A DNA stretch of 11,382 bases from JBDSEG01 sp039920165 (GCA_039920165.1 JBDSEG010000428.1:1-11382); one strand, 5' to 3'; shown: positions 1 through 7,217, counted from the first letter of the stretch. Notes: a model not told the origin generated them from the letters alone. Numbers and translations: made by a program.

Positions 1-701
1 TGTGGCTGGCCCACCAGCTCAGCCGCAGCGTCGATCGGCCGCTGGCGAGCGGTTTTCGTGCGCTGGACGCGCAATTGCCCGGCGGCGGCTGGCCGCGCCG
101 CACGCTGAGCGAATTGATGCTGCCGCATCCCGGTGTCGGCGAGATGCGGCTGCTCGCGCCGGCACTGATCGCGATCCAGCAGCAGCGCCGCCTGGTGATG
201 CTGTTCGACCCGCCGGCCGACCTGTGCGCCGGCTCGCTGGCGCAGCTGGGCTTCGATGTCGAACAGCTGCTCGTCATCCACACCCGCTGCGGTGATGCGC
301 CGGCCGGCCCGGGAGACCCGCTGTGGGCCCTCGAGCAGGCCCTGAAAAGCGGCCATGTGGGCGCCGTGCTGGCCTGGCTGCCGGCGCGTCTTCGTCCCGA
401 GCGGCTGCGTCGGCTGCAGCTCGCGGTGCAGGTGCACGACGGACCGGCCTTCGTGCTGCGCGAGATGGCGGCCGCGGCCCGCCCGAGTCCGGCCGCATTG
501 CGCCTGGCCTTGCGTGCGGGCGGCGCCGACATGCTGTCGGTGCGCCTGCTCAAGCGCCGCGGTCCGCCGCTCGAAGCCACCTTGCAGCTGGCACTGCCGC
601 CGATCCTCAGCGCCACCGCGCGCCAGCGCGCGCGTGCCGGCGTTCACATGCCCGCGGCCTTGCAGGAGGCCACCTTCGTCGACCTGGCCGCGCTGGCCTG
701 A
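1..701 (+). CDS. imuA: ImuA, translesion DNA synthesis accessory protein (5' partial)
   Basis: This is the C-terminal 232 residues of an ImuA-type protein; the reading frame is open at the left edge, so the true start lies upstream. ImuA is a RecA/SulA-like cytoplasmic protein that works with ImuB and the DnaE2 (ImuC) polymerase in SOS-induced mutagenic lesion bypass. Visible landmarks are the stretch ALDAQLPGGGWPR, the segment HPGVGEMRLLAPAL where RecA has its Walker A loop (no GKT/S, so ATP binding is doubtful, as in the rest of this family), and the strand LVMLFDPPA. The part after residue 110 (ARLRPERLRRLQLAV) also fits the family. It ends 41 nt before the preferred start of imuB on the same strand, consistent with an operon. 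Any LexA operator would lie outside the window. The family call rests on motif recognition plus the neighbouring imuB. Confidence 0.88.
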   Translation, partial: WLAHQLSRSVDRPLASGFRALDAQLPGGGWPRRTLSELMLPHPGVGEMRLLAPALIAIQQQRRLVMLFDPPADLCAGSLAQLGFDVEQLLVIHTRCGDAPAGPGDPLWALEQALKSGHVGAVLAWLPARLRPERLRRLQLAVQVHDGPAFVLREMAAAARPSPAALRLALRAGGADMLSVRLLKRRGPPLEATLQLALPPILSATARQRARAGVHMPAALQEATFVDLAALA

Positions 702-742
702 CGGACCGGGATCCGGTCTCGTGATGCTCGTTGGTGCTGCGC

Positions 743-2296
743 ATGCTCTGGATCGCCCTGCATCTGCCTTTGCTGTCGCTCGAGACGCTGGCTTCGACCC
801 TGCTCGCCAACGATGAGCGCATCGCGCTTGGGCTGATCGACGGGCGCGCCATCCTGGCGGTCAACCGGCCCGCCCAGGCCCTCGGCGTCACACCAGGCAT
901 GAAACGCGCCACCGCGCTGGCGCTGGCGCCGCAGATGGCGCTCGGCGCGGTCGATCTTCAGCGCGATGCGCAGGCGCTGCAGTCGGTCGCGCATGCAGCG
1001 CTCGCCTTCACCCCGCTGGTCGCGCTGCAACCGAGCACCGATCCGGCCCTGCCGGCCGATACCGTGCTGCTCGAGGTGCAGGCCAGCCTGCGCTATTTCG
1101 GCGGTGCCGCGGCTCTGCTGCAGCGCCTGCTTGATGCACTCGCGCCGCTTCGCCACCGCGTCCACAGCGTCGCCGCGCCCACCGCTCAGGCCGCGGCGCT
1201 GCTGGCACGCATCCACCCTCGTCTGGATTGCGCCGATCTGGCCGCCAGCCGCGTCGCGCTCGATGCCGCGCCGGTCTGGCTGCTCGGGCCCGGGCGCGAG
1301 CACTGGGAAGCCTTGCAGGGCATGGGATTGCAAACGCTTTCGGACCTGCGTCAGCTGCCGCGTGCCGGGCTGGCGCGGCGTTTCGGCGAAGCCCTGCTCG
1401 ACGAACTCGACCGCGCCCACGGCGACCGTCCCGACCCGCGCGAGCCGCTTGCCGTGGCCGAGCAATTCGAGACCCGGCTCGAGCTGTTCGCTCGCGCCGA
1501 TACCACCGAGCAGGTGCTGCACGGGGCCGACGTCCTGCTGGGCCGCCTCGCCGCCTGGCTCGCGGCACGCCATGCCTTCGTGCGCCGATTCACCTTGCTG
1601 ATGCAGCACGAGCCGCGCTGGTCGCTGTTGGATAAGAGCAAGGACGACCGCACGCCCGCTGCGACCGAACTCGAGATCGCGCTGGCCGAGCCGGCGCGCG
1701 ATCCGGTGCACCTGCTCACGCTGCTGCGCGAACGGCTGGCGCGGTTGCAACTGGCGGCGCCGACCTTGGAGCTGCGTCTGCGCGCCGACCAGACCGTCCA
1801 GCGCGCCGCGCCGAACAGCGAACTCTTCCCCACCGCGCGCAGCGAATGCGAAGGCCTGGTGCGCCTGATCGAACGGCTGCAGGCGCGCCTGGGCGAAGCG
1901 CAGGTGCGGCGCCTGGTCGCGCTGCAAGACCACCGGCCCGAGCGCGCGAGCGCGCTGCGCGCGGCCGACCTCGCCGCAGGGGCGCGTTCGGGCGGCGAGC
2001 GCGCGCCCGCCGCCGGGGGCTCCGAGTCGCATGCGATCCGGCCGGTCTGGCTCTTGCCCGCGGCGCAAGCCCTGCCCGAACGCCACTCGCGTCCCTTCCT
2101 CGACGGCGCTGCGCTGCAACTGGTGAGTGGCCCCGAACGGATCGAAGCGGGCTGGTGGGACGGGGCCCTGGCCGAGCGCGACTATTTCATCGCCCAAGCG
2201 CCCGATGGCGCGCTGGTGTGGATTTACCGGGCGCGGCTGCCGCTTTCGGCACCCCAGAGCGCGCGCGGCTGGTTCATGCAGGGCCGCTTCGGATGA
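743..2296 (+). CDS. imuB: ImuB, catalytically inactive Y-family polymerase homologue
   Basis: 517 residues from the ATG at 743. In-frame TTG (731) and GTG (734) codons lie just upstream, but the family normally begins at MLWIALHLP and no good ribosome site separates the options. The N-terminal half (about 1-350) has the DinB/UmuC fold with the little-finger region, including PGMKRATALALAP (51-63) and LLEVQASLRYFGG (109-121). The acidic residues that bind metal in active Y-family enzymes are absent: there is no Asp in MLWIALHL and no SIDE-type motif before residue 110. ImuB is therefore expected to act as a hub bridging the sliding clamp, ImuA and DnaE2, not as a polymerase. NSELF (358-362) resembles the QLSLF-type clamp-binding peptide (inference). 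After a disordered Gly/Ala/Arg linker (about 400-432) comes the conserved C-terminal domain, with RPVWLLP, SGPERIEAGWWDG and a final WFMQGRF. No dnaE2 follows. Confidence 0.93.
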   Translation: MLWIALHLPLLSLETLASTLLANDERIALGLIDGRAILAVNRPAQALGVTPGMKRATALALAPQMALGAVDLQRDAQALQSVAHAALAFTPLVALQPSTDPALPADTVLLEVQASLRYFGGAAALLQRLLDALAPLRHRVHSVAAPTAQAAALLARIHPRLDCADLAASRVALDAAPVWLLGPGREHWEALQGMGLQTLSDLRQLPRAGLARRFGEALLDELDRAHGDRPDPREPLAVAEQFETRLELFARADTTEQVLHGADVLLGRLAAWLAARHAFVRRFTLLMQHEPRWSLLDKSKDDRTPAATELEIALAEPARDPVHLLTLLRERLARLQLAAPTLELRLRADQTVQRAAPNSELFPTARSECEGLVRLIERLQARLGEAQVRRLVALQDHRPERASALRAADLAAGARSGGERAPAAGGSESHAIRPVWLLPAAQALPERHSRPFLDGAALQLVSGPERIEAGWWDGALAERDYFIAQAPDGALVWIYRARLPLSAPQSARGWFMQGRFG

Positions 2297-2321
2297 AAAC
2301 CCTGGGCCGTCGTTTGCCCGG

Positions 2322-2350
2322 TTGACGCACCCGCGTGTCGCGCCTAGCGT
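2322..2350 (+). promoter_or_regulatory. possible sigma-70 promoter for the Bug receptor gene
   Basis: TTGACG at 2322-2327 matches five of six bases of the -35 consensus. It is followed, after exactly 17 nt, by TAGCGT at 2345-2350, a weak -10 match of three of six bases. The start codon at 2384 lies about 30 nt beyond the -10 element. The position, just after imuB, would allow the receptor to be expressed independently of imuAB. The weak -10 keeps confidence low. Confidence 0.3.
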
Positions 2351-2383
2351 GAGCCGCCACGTCCAAACCCAGCCTGAACCCCC

Positions 2384-3397
2384 ATGAATCCTGCAAAGCC
2401 CGCGTCATTCAACCGCCGTCTCGCGCTGGCCGCGCTCGCGCTGGCGGGCCTGGCGGTGTCCGCCCCCACGGCAGCGCAGACCGGTGCAACGCCCGCGGGC
2501 TGGCCGAACAAGCCGATTCGCTACATCGTGCCCTTCGCACCGGGCGGGGCAACCGACATCCTGGCCCGGGTGGTCGGCGAAAAACTCGGCCCGGTGCTCG
2601 GCACCACCATCGTCGTCGACAACAAGCCGGGGCAGGGCGGATCGGCCGGTGCCGCCGAACTCGCCCGCGCCGCGCCGGACGGCTACACGATCGGCGGCGG
2701 CACGGTCAGTTCGCACGGCCTGAACGCGACCTTGTACGACAAGCTGCCCTACGACCCGGTGACGAGCTTCGAGCCGATCACGCTCTACGCGACGCTGCCC
2801 AATGTGCTGACGCTGCACCCGAGCGTGCCAGCTCAGAACGTGCGCGAATTCATCGCGCTGGTGAAGGCCAACCCGGAGAAGTACTCGTTCGGGTCGGCCG
2901 GCGTCGGCACCTCGCAGCACATCTCGGGCGAGCTCTTCAATACCCTGGTGGGCGTTCGCATGCAGCACATTCCCTATCGCGGCAGCGGGCCCCTGCTGCC
3001 CGACCTGCTGGGCGGCACGCTGCCGACCGCGTTCGAAAATATCAATGCCGTGCTGCCACATATCAAGGCGGGCAAGCTGCGCGGGCTGGCCGTTACCACC
3101 GCGCAGCGCTCGAGCTTGATGCCCGAGCTGCCAACGCTGGCCGAAGCCGGCCTCGCGGGCTACGAGATCGGTTCGTGGCAGGCGGTTTTTGCACCGGCCG
3201 GCACGCCGCGAGCGATCGTCGAGCGGCTACAGTCCGAGATCGCGAAGATCCTCAAGCAACCCGACGTGGCCAAGCGACTGACCGACCTCGGCCTCGAGCT
3301 GAATGGCATGCCGCCGGCCGAGTTCGCTGCCTTCCTGAAATCCGAAGTGCCGCGCCTGGGCAAGATCGTCAAGGACAGCGGCGCGAAGGCCGAGTAG
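2384..3397 (+). CDS. Bug/TctC family periplasmic solute-binding receptor
   Basis: 337 residues, the usual length for Bug (TctC) receptors, the periplasmic ligand-binding parts of tripartite tricarboxylate transporters that are greatly expanded in Burkholderiales. Residues 1-31 form a signal peptide (basic NRR at 10-12, a long Leu/Ala core, likely cleavage in PTAAQ). The mature part starts with the family signature WPNKPIRYIVPFAPGG (40-55), then ATDILARVV, VVDNKPGQGG and AAPDGYTI, and further on IPYRGSGPLLPDLLGG and the AFAP-like VFAPAGTP. These give the two-lobed Venus-flytrap fold, with the PGG loop and the PYRG segment at the ligand site. The ligand cannot be told from sequence; carboxylates are usual for the family. 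No tctA or tctB membrane gene is nearby, so it is an orphan receptor. The ATG at 2384 lacks an obvious Shine-Dalgarno sequence but gives a sensible signal peptide. Confidence 0.93.
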   Translation: MNPAKPASFNRRLALAALALAGLAVSAPTAAQTGATPAGWPNKPIRYIVPFAPGGATDILARVVGEKLGPVLGTTIVVDNKPGQGGSAGAAELARAAPDGYTIGGGTVSSHGLNATLYDKLPYDPVTSFEPITLYATLPNVLTLHPSVPAQNVREFIALVKANPEKYSFGSAGVGTSQHISGELFNTLVGVRMQHIPYRGSGPLLPDLLGGTLPTAFENINAVLPHIKAGKLRGLAVTTAQRSSLMPELPTLAEAGLAGYEIGSWQAVFAPAGTPRAIVERLQSEIAKILKQPDVAKRLTDLGLELNGMPPAEFAAFLKSEVPRLGKIVKDSGAKAE

Positions 3398-3425
3398 TGA
3401 CCGCGACCGGCCCTTCTGCAGCCCT

Positions 3426-3461
3426 GTCGCTGCGGCCGAGGACGGCGGCCGCTGAAGCGAC
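3426..3461 (+). terminator. strong hairpin, probable terminator of the Bug receptor gene
   Basis: An inverted repeat begins 28 nt after the receptor stop codon. The left arm is GTCGCT-GCGGCCG (3426-3438), the loop seven nt, and the right arm CGGCCGC (3446-3452) and AGCGAC (3456-3461) with a three-nt TGA bulge. This gives 13 perfect base pairs in two blocks. No long T-run follows (CTAAAAGGTTT), so it is either a weak intrinsic terminator or an mRNA 3'-end stabiliser. Confidence 0.6.
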
Positions 3462-3640
3462 CTAAAAGGTTTCCCGCGCCCTCCCGAGCAGATGTTGGCG
3501 TGACCCTGTCGGGCCTGGGACTGGTTGGCGCTGCCGCGTGCGAACCTCGATCGTTGCGGCTTCGCGGTGTGCGCTGGCCCTGATTGACCTGGGTCGCGGC
3601 CTGGTTGCCGAGTTTGTTGGTGTCTGTTGTGCTTGTGCTT

Positions 3641-3676
3641 GCCGGTGATGACGATGCTCTGGTTCATTGCACCGGC
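3641..3676. terminator. hairpin in the purH downstream region
   Basis: GCCGGTG-ATGA (3641-3651) pairs with TCAT (3664-3667) and CACCGGC (3670-3676), with a two-nt bulge and a 12-nt loop: 11 pairs in all. It lies about 75-110 nt past the purH stop codon on the minus strand. Beyond it the minus-strand transcript would be A/C-rich and G-poor (3595-3640) with no U-run, which suits Rho-dependent better than intrinsic termination. The role is inferred. Confidence 0.35.
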
Positions 3677-3750
3677 GATCATTCTGTGTCGCCTTCGCTG
3701 CACGGTGTCGGACAAAGCCTCGCAGAGCGCCTGCCTGAATCCTCGCCCGG

Positions 3751-5331
3751 TCAATGCCGGAAATGGCGCACCCCGGTGAAGACCATCGCGACGCCGCGCT
3801 CGTTCGCGGCGGCGATTACTTCGTCGTCCCGGACTGAACCGCCCGGCTGAACGACGCAGGTGGCGCCGGCGTCGACCACCACGTCCAGGCCATCGCGAAA
3901 CGGAAAGAAGGCATCGCTCGCGACCGCCGATCCGGCCAGCGACAGCCCGGCGTTCGCCGCCTTGATGGCCGCGATGCGCGACGAATCGACCCGACTCATC
4001 TGGCCGGCGCCGACGCCAAGCGTGGCGCCGCCGGCGCAGAAGACGATCGCATTGCTCTTCACGAATTTGGCGACCTGCCACGCGAACAGCAGGTCGTCGA
4101 GCTGCTGCTCGGTCGGCTGGCACTCGCTCACGATTCGCAGATCGGCGCGGGCGAGCCGATGCTGGTCGGCGGTCTGGATCAGCAGACCCGAGCCGACGCG
4201 CTTGAAATCCTCGCGCCGGGTTTCGGCGCCGCCGTCCGACAGATCGGTCTGCAGGATCCGCACATTCGGCTTGGCCGCGAGCAGCGTGCGAGCCGCAGCG
4301 CTGAAGGCGGGTGCGATCAGCACCTCCACGAACTGCTTCAGCACAGCGCGCGCGGCCGCTTCGTCGACCTCTGCATTGAAAGCGATGATGCCGCCGAAGG
4401 CCGAGGTCGGATCGGTCTGCAAGGCCTTCAGATAAGCCGACAGCGCATCGCTGCCGAGTGCCACGCCGCACGGGTTGGCGTGCTTGACGATGACGCAGGT
4501 GGGCGTCGCCGCATCGAAGCTCTTCACGCATTCCCACGCCGCGTCGGCATCGGCGATGTTGTTGTACGACAGCTCCTTGCCCTGCAGCTGGCGCGCGGTG
4601 ACCAGCGTCGCCCGGGCCGGCTCGAGGTCGCGGTAGAAGGCGGCCTGCTGATGCGGGTTCTCGCCGTAACGCAGATCCTGCAGCTTGGCGAAGCGCAGGG
4701 TGCGACGGGCCGGGAACGGGTTGCCGACGGCGCCGCTGTCGACCTGCCGCGCCAACAGGTACTCGCTGATTGCGAGATCGTAATCGGCGATCCGGTTGAA
4801 GGCCGCGACCGCGAGCGCGAAGCGGGTCGCGCGGTCGACCGCGCCGCGGCGCTTGAGCTGTTCGAGCACCTGCGCATATTGGGAGGCATCGGTCAGCACC
4901 GAAACGTCGGTCCAGTTCTTGGCCGCCGACCGCACCATCGCCGGCCCGCCGATATCGATCTGCTCGATCGCGGCTTCGAGGGTGCAACCGGGCGCGGCCA
5001 CGGTTGCCTCGAACGGATACAGGTTGACGACCAGCAGATCGATCGTCGCGATGCCGTGCTCGGCCAGGGCTGTCATGTGCGCGGGAACGTCGCGCCGCGC
5101 GAGCAGCCCGCCGTGGATCGTCGGATGCAGCGTCTTGACGCGGCCGTCGAGCATCTCTGGAAAGCCGGTGTGCTCGGCCACCTCAGTCACCGCGAGTCCG
5201 GCATCGGCGAGCAGCTTGGCGGTGCCACCGGTGGAGAGCAGCCGCACGTCGAGGCGCGCGAGTTCGCGCGCGAAATCGAGCACGCCGGTCTTGTCGGAAA
5301 CCGAAAGCAGGGCGGTGAGTTGTTGCGTCAC
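3751..5331 (-). CDS. purH: bifunctional AICAR formyltransferase / IMP cyclohydrolase PurH
   Basis: 526 residues, full length for PurH, the cytoplasmic enzyme for the last two steps of de novo IMP synthesis: formylation of AICAR using 10-formyl-tetrahydrofolate, then ring closure. The N-terminal cyclohydrolase (MGS-like) domain shows LLSVSDKTG (8-16), STGGTAKLL (33-41) and DGRVKTLHP (62-70). The transferase domain shows RYGENPHQ (221-228), KELSYNNIADADAAW (252-266), the catalytic Lys-His pair in KHANPCG (283-289) and SAFGGIIAFNAEVD (310-323). The C-terminus is the typical GSVRDDEVI...FTGVRHFRH. The start is GTG at 5331-5329, inside the fis stop codon (GTGA overlap). No Shine-Dalgarno sequence is visible, so translation is probably coupled to fis. 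It is the last gene of the dusB-fis-purH operon. ruvC, which follows purH in many Burkholderiales, is absent here. Confidence 0.97.
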   Translation of the reverse strand: MTQQLTALLSVSDKTGVLDFARELARLDVRLLSTGGTAKLLADAGLAVTEVAEHTGFPEMLDGRVKTLHPTIHGGLLARRDVPAHMTALAEHGIATIDLLVVNLYPFEATVAAPGCTLEAAIEQIDIGGPAMVRSAAKNWTDVSVLTDASQYAQVLEQLKRRGAVDRATRFALAVAAFNRIADYDLAISEYLLARQVDSGAVGNPFPARRTLRFAKLQDLRYGENPHQQAAFYRDLEPARATLVTARQLQGKELSYNNIADADAAWECVKSFDAATPTCVIVKHANPCGVALGSDALSAYLKALQTDPTSAFGGIIAFNAEVDEAAARAVLKQFVEVLIAPAFSAAARTLLAAKPNVRILQTDLSDGGAETRREDFKRVGSGLLIQTADQHRLARADLRIVSECQPTEQQLDDLLFAWQVAKFVKSNAIVFCAGGATLGVGAGQMSRVDSSRIAAIKAANAGLSLAGSAVASDAFFPFRDGLDVVVDAGATCVVQPGGSVRDDEVIAAANERGVAMVFTGVRHFRH

Positions 5332-5567
5332 TTGATGAGCTTGTTATCGAGCAGCTTGCGGCGCAGCGTATTTCGGTTGATGCCGAGCCACTGGGCGGCG
5401 CGGCTCTGGTTGCCCTCGGCATGTTTCATCACGACGTCGAGCAGCGGCTTCTCGACCACGCCGAGGATCATTTCGTATATCGACGTCGGCTCGGTCCCGT
5501 GCAGGTCCTTGAAATAGTGCTCCAGGCTGTCCCGGATGCATTCCTCGAGGTGCTTCTTGTTGCTCAT
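5328..5567 (-). CDS. fis: Fis family DNA-binding protein
   Basis: 79 residues, a short betaproteobacterial Fis (the E. coli protein has 98, with longer N-terminal arms). Fis is a homodimeric nucleoid-associated protein that bends DNA and adjusts transcription of rRNA, tRNA and many growth-linked genes. The C-terminal helix-turn-helix is clear in NQSRAAQWLGINRNTLRRKL (about residues 53-72); the preceding helices (LLDVVMKHAEG) form the dimer core. The region of the beta-hairpin arms that contacts DNA invertases in E. coli is shortened, so that role is doubtful (inference). The ATG at 5567-5565 overlaps the dusB stop codon in an ATGA junction, and its own stop overlaps the purH GTG. The dusB-fis pairing is conserved in proteobacteria. 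Fis level is therefore probably set by the dusB promoter and by translational coupling. Confidence 0.95.
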   Translation of the reverse strand: MSNKKHLEECIRDSLEHYFKDLHGTEPTSIYEMILGVVEKPLLDVVMKHAEGNQSRAAQWLGINRNTLRRKLLDNKLIK

Positions 5568-6634
5568 GCGGCGATGGCGGGCAGGTCGGGGGCGATCGAC
5601 TCGTCGTTGGCGGCGGGCGCTGTCTTGGCGGGTTTCTGCGCGGGCAGCAGCGGGTGCGCGTCGGCCAGCTCATCGAACCACTCGGTCACGGCCCCGACTT
5701 GCGTGGCGCAGTCTTCCAGCCGGTTCAGCCGGTCGCGGAAGTCGACCCCGCCGGGCAGGCCGCGAACCGCCCAGCCGATGTGCTTGCGAGCGTTGCGCAC
5801 GCCGGCATATTCACCGTACAGACCGTAGTGGTCGTCCAGATGTTCGAGCAGCCAATCCTTGACGTGCAGCGTCGGCGGTGCCGCGAGGTGATTCCCGGTC
5901 GCGAGGAAATGCGCAATCTCGCGAAAGATCCACGGCCGGCCCTGCGCCGCGCGGCCGATCATCAGCGCATCGGCGCCGGTCGCTGCCAGCACGGCGCGCG
6001 CCTTCTCCGGCGAATCGATATCGCCGTTCGCGACGACCGGAATGCGCAGGTAAGCCTTCACCACGGAAACTGTGTCGTACTCGGCCGCTCCGAGATAGCC
6101 TTGTTCGCGGGTGCGCCCGTGCACCGTGACCATCGCGACGCCGGCCGATTCGGCCGCGCGTGCGATGCGCAGGGCGTTGCGCTCGCAGGCGCACCAGCCG
6201 CTGCGCATCTTGAGCGTCACCGGAACGCGCTGCGGCGCGGCTGCGCCGACCACCGCCTCGATGATGGCGAGCGCCAGCGGCTCGTCCTGCATCAGCGCGG
6301 AGCCGGCCCAGCGGTTGCATACCTTCTTGGCCGGGCAGCCCATATTGATATCGATGATCTGCGCGCCGCGGTCGATGTTGTAGCGCGTCGCCTCGGCCAT
6401 CATCGCGGCGTCGGTGCCGGCGATCTGCACCGCGATCGGTTCGACTTCGCCCGTGTGGTCCAGGCGCCGGCTCGTCTTCAGGGTCGTCCACAGGTCCTTG
6501 CGTGAAGTGACCATCTCGCTGATCGCATAGCCGGCACCGAGGCGCTTGCACAGTTGTCGAAACGGGCGGTCGGTGACGCCGGCCATCGGCGCGACGAACA
6601 GTCGATTCGCCAGCGGAATGTGGCCGATGTGCAT
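5564..6634 (-). CDS. dusB: tRNA-dihydrouridine synthase DusB
   Basis: 356 residues. DusB uses FMN and NADPH to reduce uridine to dihydrouridine in the D-loop of tRNAs. Seen in order: the FMN-binding start LFVAPMAGVTDRPFR (12-26), the catalytic Cys100 in NMGCPAKKV, KMRSGW (142-147), HGRTREQGY (172-180), VVANGDIDSPEKA (200-212) and GADALMIGRAAQGRPWIF, the usual phosphate-binding end of the TIM barrel. A helical tRNA-binding domain follows. The last 30 or so residues (Ala/Pro-rich, after FDELADAHPLLP) extend beyond the 321-residue E. coli protein and look disordered. The ATG at 6634 fits the family start (MHIG...NRLFVAPMAG). Upstream on the coding strand is a pyrimidine-rich CTCCTCCTTCCC-like leader with no Shine-Dalgarno sequence, which is unusual for a lead gene. 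The stop overlaps the fis start by 4 nt. Confidence 0.96.
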   Translation of the reverse strand: MHIGHIPLANRLFVAPMAGVTDRPFRQLCKRLGAGYAISEMVTSRKDLWTTLKTSRRLDHTGEVEPIAVQIAGTDAAMMAEATRYNIDRGAQIIDINMGCPAKKVCNRWAGSALMQDEPLALAIIEAVVGAAAPQRVPVTLKMRSGWCACERNALRIARAAESAGVAMVTVHGRTREQGYLGAAEYDTVSVVKAYLRIPVVANGDIDSPEKARAVLAATGADALMIGRAAQGRPWIFREIAHFLATGNHLAAPPTLHVKDWLLEHLDDHYGLYGEYAGVRNARKHIGWAVRGLPGGVDFRDRLNRLEDCATQVGAVTEWFDELADAHPLLPAQKPAKTAPAANDESIAPDLPAIAA

Positions 6635-6670
6635 GGGAAGGAGGAGCTGACTGCTGAAAAACGAGGCAGG

Positions 6671-6676
6671 AGTATA
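6671..6676 (-). promoter_or_regulatory. possible -10 element for dusB-fis-purH
   Basis: On the minus strand TATACT (5 of 6 consensus bases) lies 36 nt upstream of the dusB ATG. The -35 position, 17-18 nt further up, reads GTTTTC or GGTTTT and is a poor match. It lies in the 97-nt divergent gap between dusB and the YqaA-type gene, where a promoter for the operon is expected. Only the -10 part is supported. Confidence 0.35.
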
Positions 6677-6731
6677 GCGGCGGCCTGGTGGGCGAAAACC
6701 CGTGCAGCGAAGCGTCCGAGGCTATCGAATA

Positions 6732-7217
6732 ATGGAGCCGATGGAGGCTTGGTTTCAATCGCTGTTGGTGCTGCTGGCGCTGCCGCAGTTCGGCCTCAGC
6801 ACCGTCTTCATCGTGGCCTTCATCGCATCGACGCTGGTGCCGATGGGCTCCGAGCCCGCGGTCTTCGGCCTGGTCAAGCTCAACCCCGACATGTTCTGGC
6901 CCGCCATCCTGGCGGCCACCGCAGGCGCCACGCTCGGCGGCATGCTGACGTGGTGGATGGGCTACGGCGCCGAGCACGCGTACGAACACCTGACCCACAA
7001 AAATCCGAAATTCCGCGCCCTGCGCTGGCTGCGCAAATTCGGTCCCAAGGCGTGCCTGCTGTCGTGGCTGCCGGTGGTCGGTGATCCGCTGTGCGCCGTG
7101 GCCGGCTGGCTGCGCCTGCCGTTCTGGCCCTGCACGATGTACATGGCGATCGGCAAGTTCGGCCGCTACCTGGTCATGACCTGGGCACTGCTGTGGATGT
7201 TTCCGAAGCCGATGTGA
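6732..7217 (+). CDS. YqaA-family (DedA-related) small membrane protein
   Basis: 161 residues from the ATG at 6732, with GAGG ten nt upstream. A GTG at 6702 would add ten unsupported residues, and the ATG at 6741 is a further alternative. The protein is strongly hydrophobic: membrane segments at about 10-38 (LLVLLALPQF...IASTLVPMG), 54-78 (MFWPAILAATAGATLGGML), 105-130 and 144-157 alternate with a charged cytoplasmic stretch (EHAYEHLTHKNPKFRALRWLRKFG, about 81-104). The Glu of MGSEP (41), the glycine-rich helix AGATLGG and the segment SWLPVVGDPLCAVAGWLR (111-128) are typical of YqaA proteins, a subgroup of the DedA/SNARE-associated superfamily. DedA proteins include lipid-carrier flippases, but no substrate is established for YqaA and none can be deduced here. 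It is transcribed divergently from dusB and convergently towards the phasin gene. Confidence 0.85.
   Translation: MEPMEAWFQSLLVLLALPQFGLSTVFIVAFIASTLVPMGSEPAVFGLVKLNPDMFWPAILAATAGATLGGMLTWWMGYGAEHAYEHLTHKNPKFRALRWLRKFGPKACLLSWLPVVGDPLCAVAGWLRLPFWPCTMYMAIGKFGRYLVMTWALLWMFPKPM

Larger units (their letters stand above)
3398..3750. other. 353-nt convergent gap with no convincing gene
   Basis: The gap lies between the ends of the Bug receptor gene (plus) and purH (minus). It holds two hairpins, entered separately (3426-3461 and 3641-3676). Between about 3590 and 3720 the G/C content drops and the plus strand becomes T/G-rich (runs of gtttgttggtgtctgttgtg type), unlike the flanking genes. An 88-codon plus-strand frame (3584-3850) runs into the antisense of purH and looks spurious. 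On the minus strand short readable stretches (NQSIVITGKHKH, then in another frame NKLGNQAATQVNQGQ) could be remnants of a decayed gene, but this is speculation. Confidence 0.55.

Noticed and set aside
644..2197. Minus-strand open frame of 517 codons opposite imuB
   Set aside because: It mirrors imuB codon for codon in a high-GC region, is rich in Gln/Arg/Ala without any recognisable domain, and is an antisense artefact of G/C-biased third positions.
3584..3850. Plus-strand 88-codon frame with a hydrophobic start (SLLVSVVLVLAG)
   Set aside because: It runs about 100 nt into the antisense of purH, has no clear ribosome site, and its second half is the complement of purH coding sequence.
3227..4987. 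Minus-strand open frame of 586 codons across the Bug receptor end, the gap and purH
   Set aside because: It shifts into an alternative frame of purH, a well-recognised gene, and the product is Arg-rich and domain-less.
4159..5517. Plus-strand 452-codon frame opposite purH and fis
   Set aside because: It is entirely antisense to two confidently identified genes, with atypical composition.
6702..6731. GTG at 6702 as start of the YqaA-type gene
   Set aside because: It adds ten residues with no family likeness; the ATG at 6732 has a GAGG at suitable spacing and gives a normal N-terminus.
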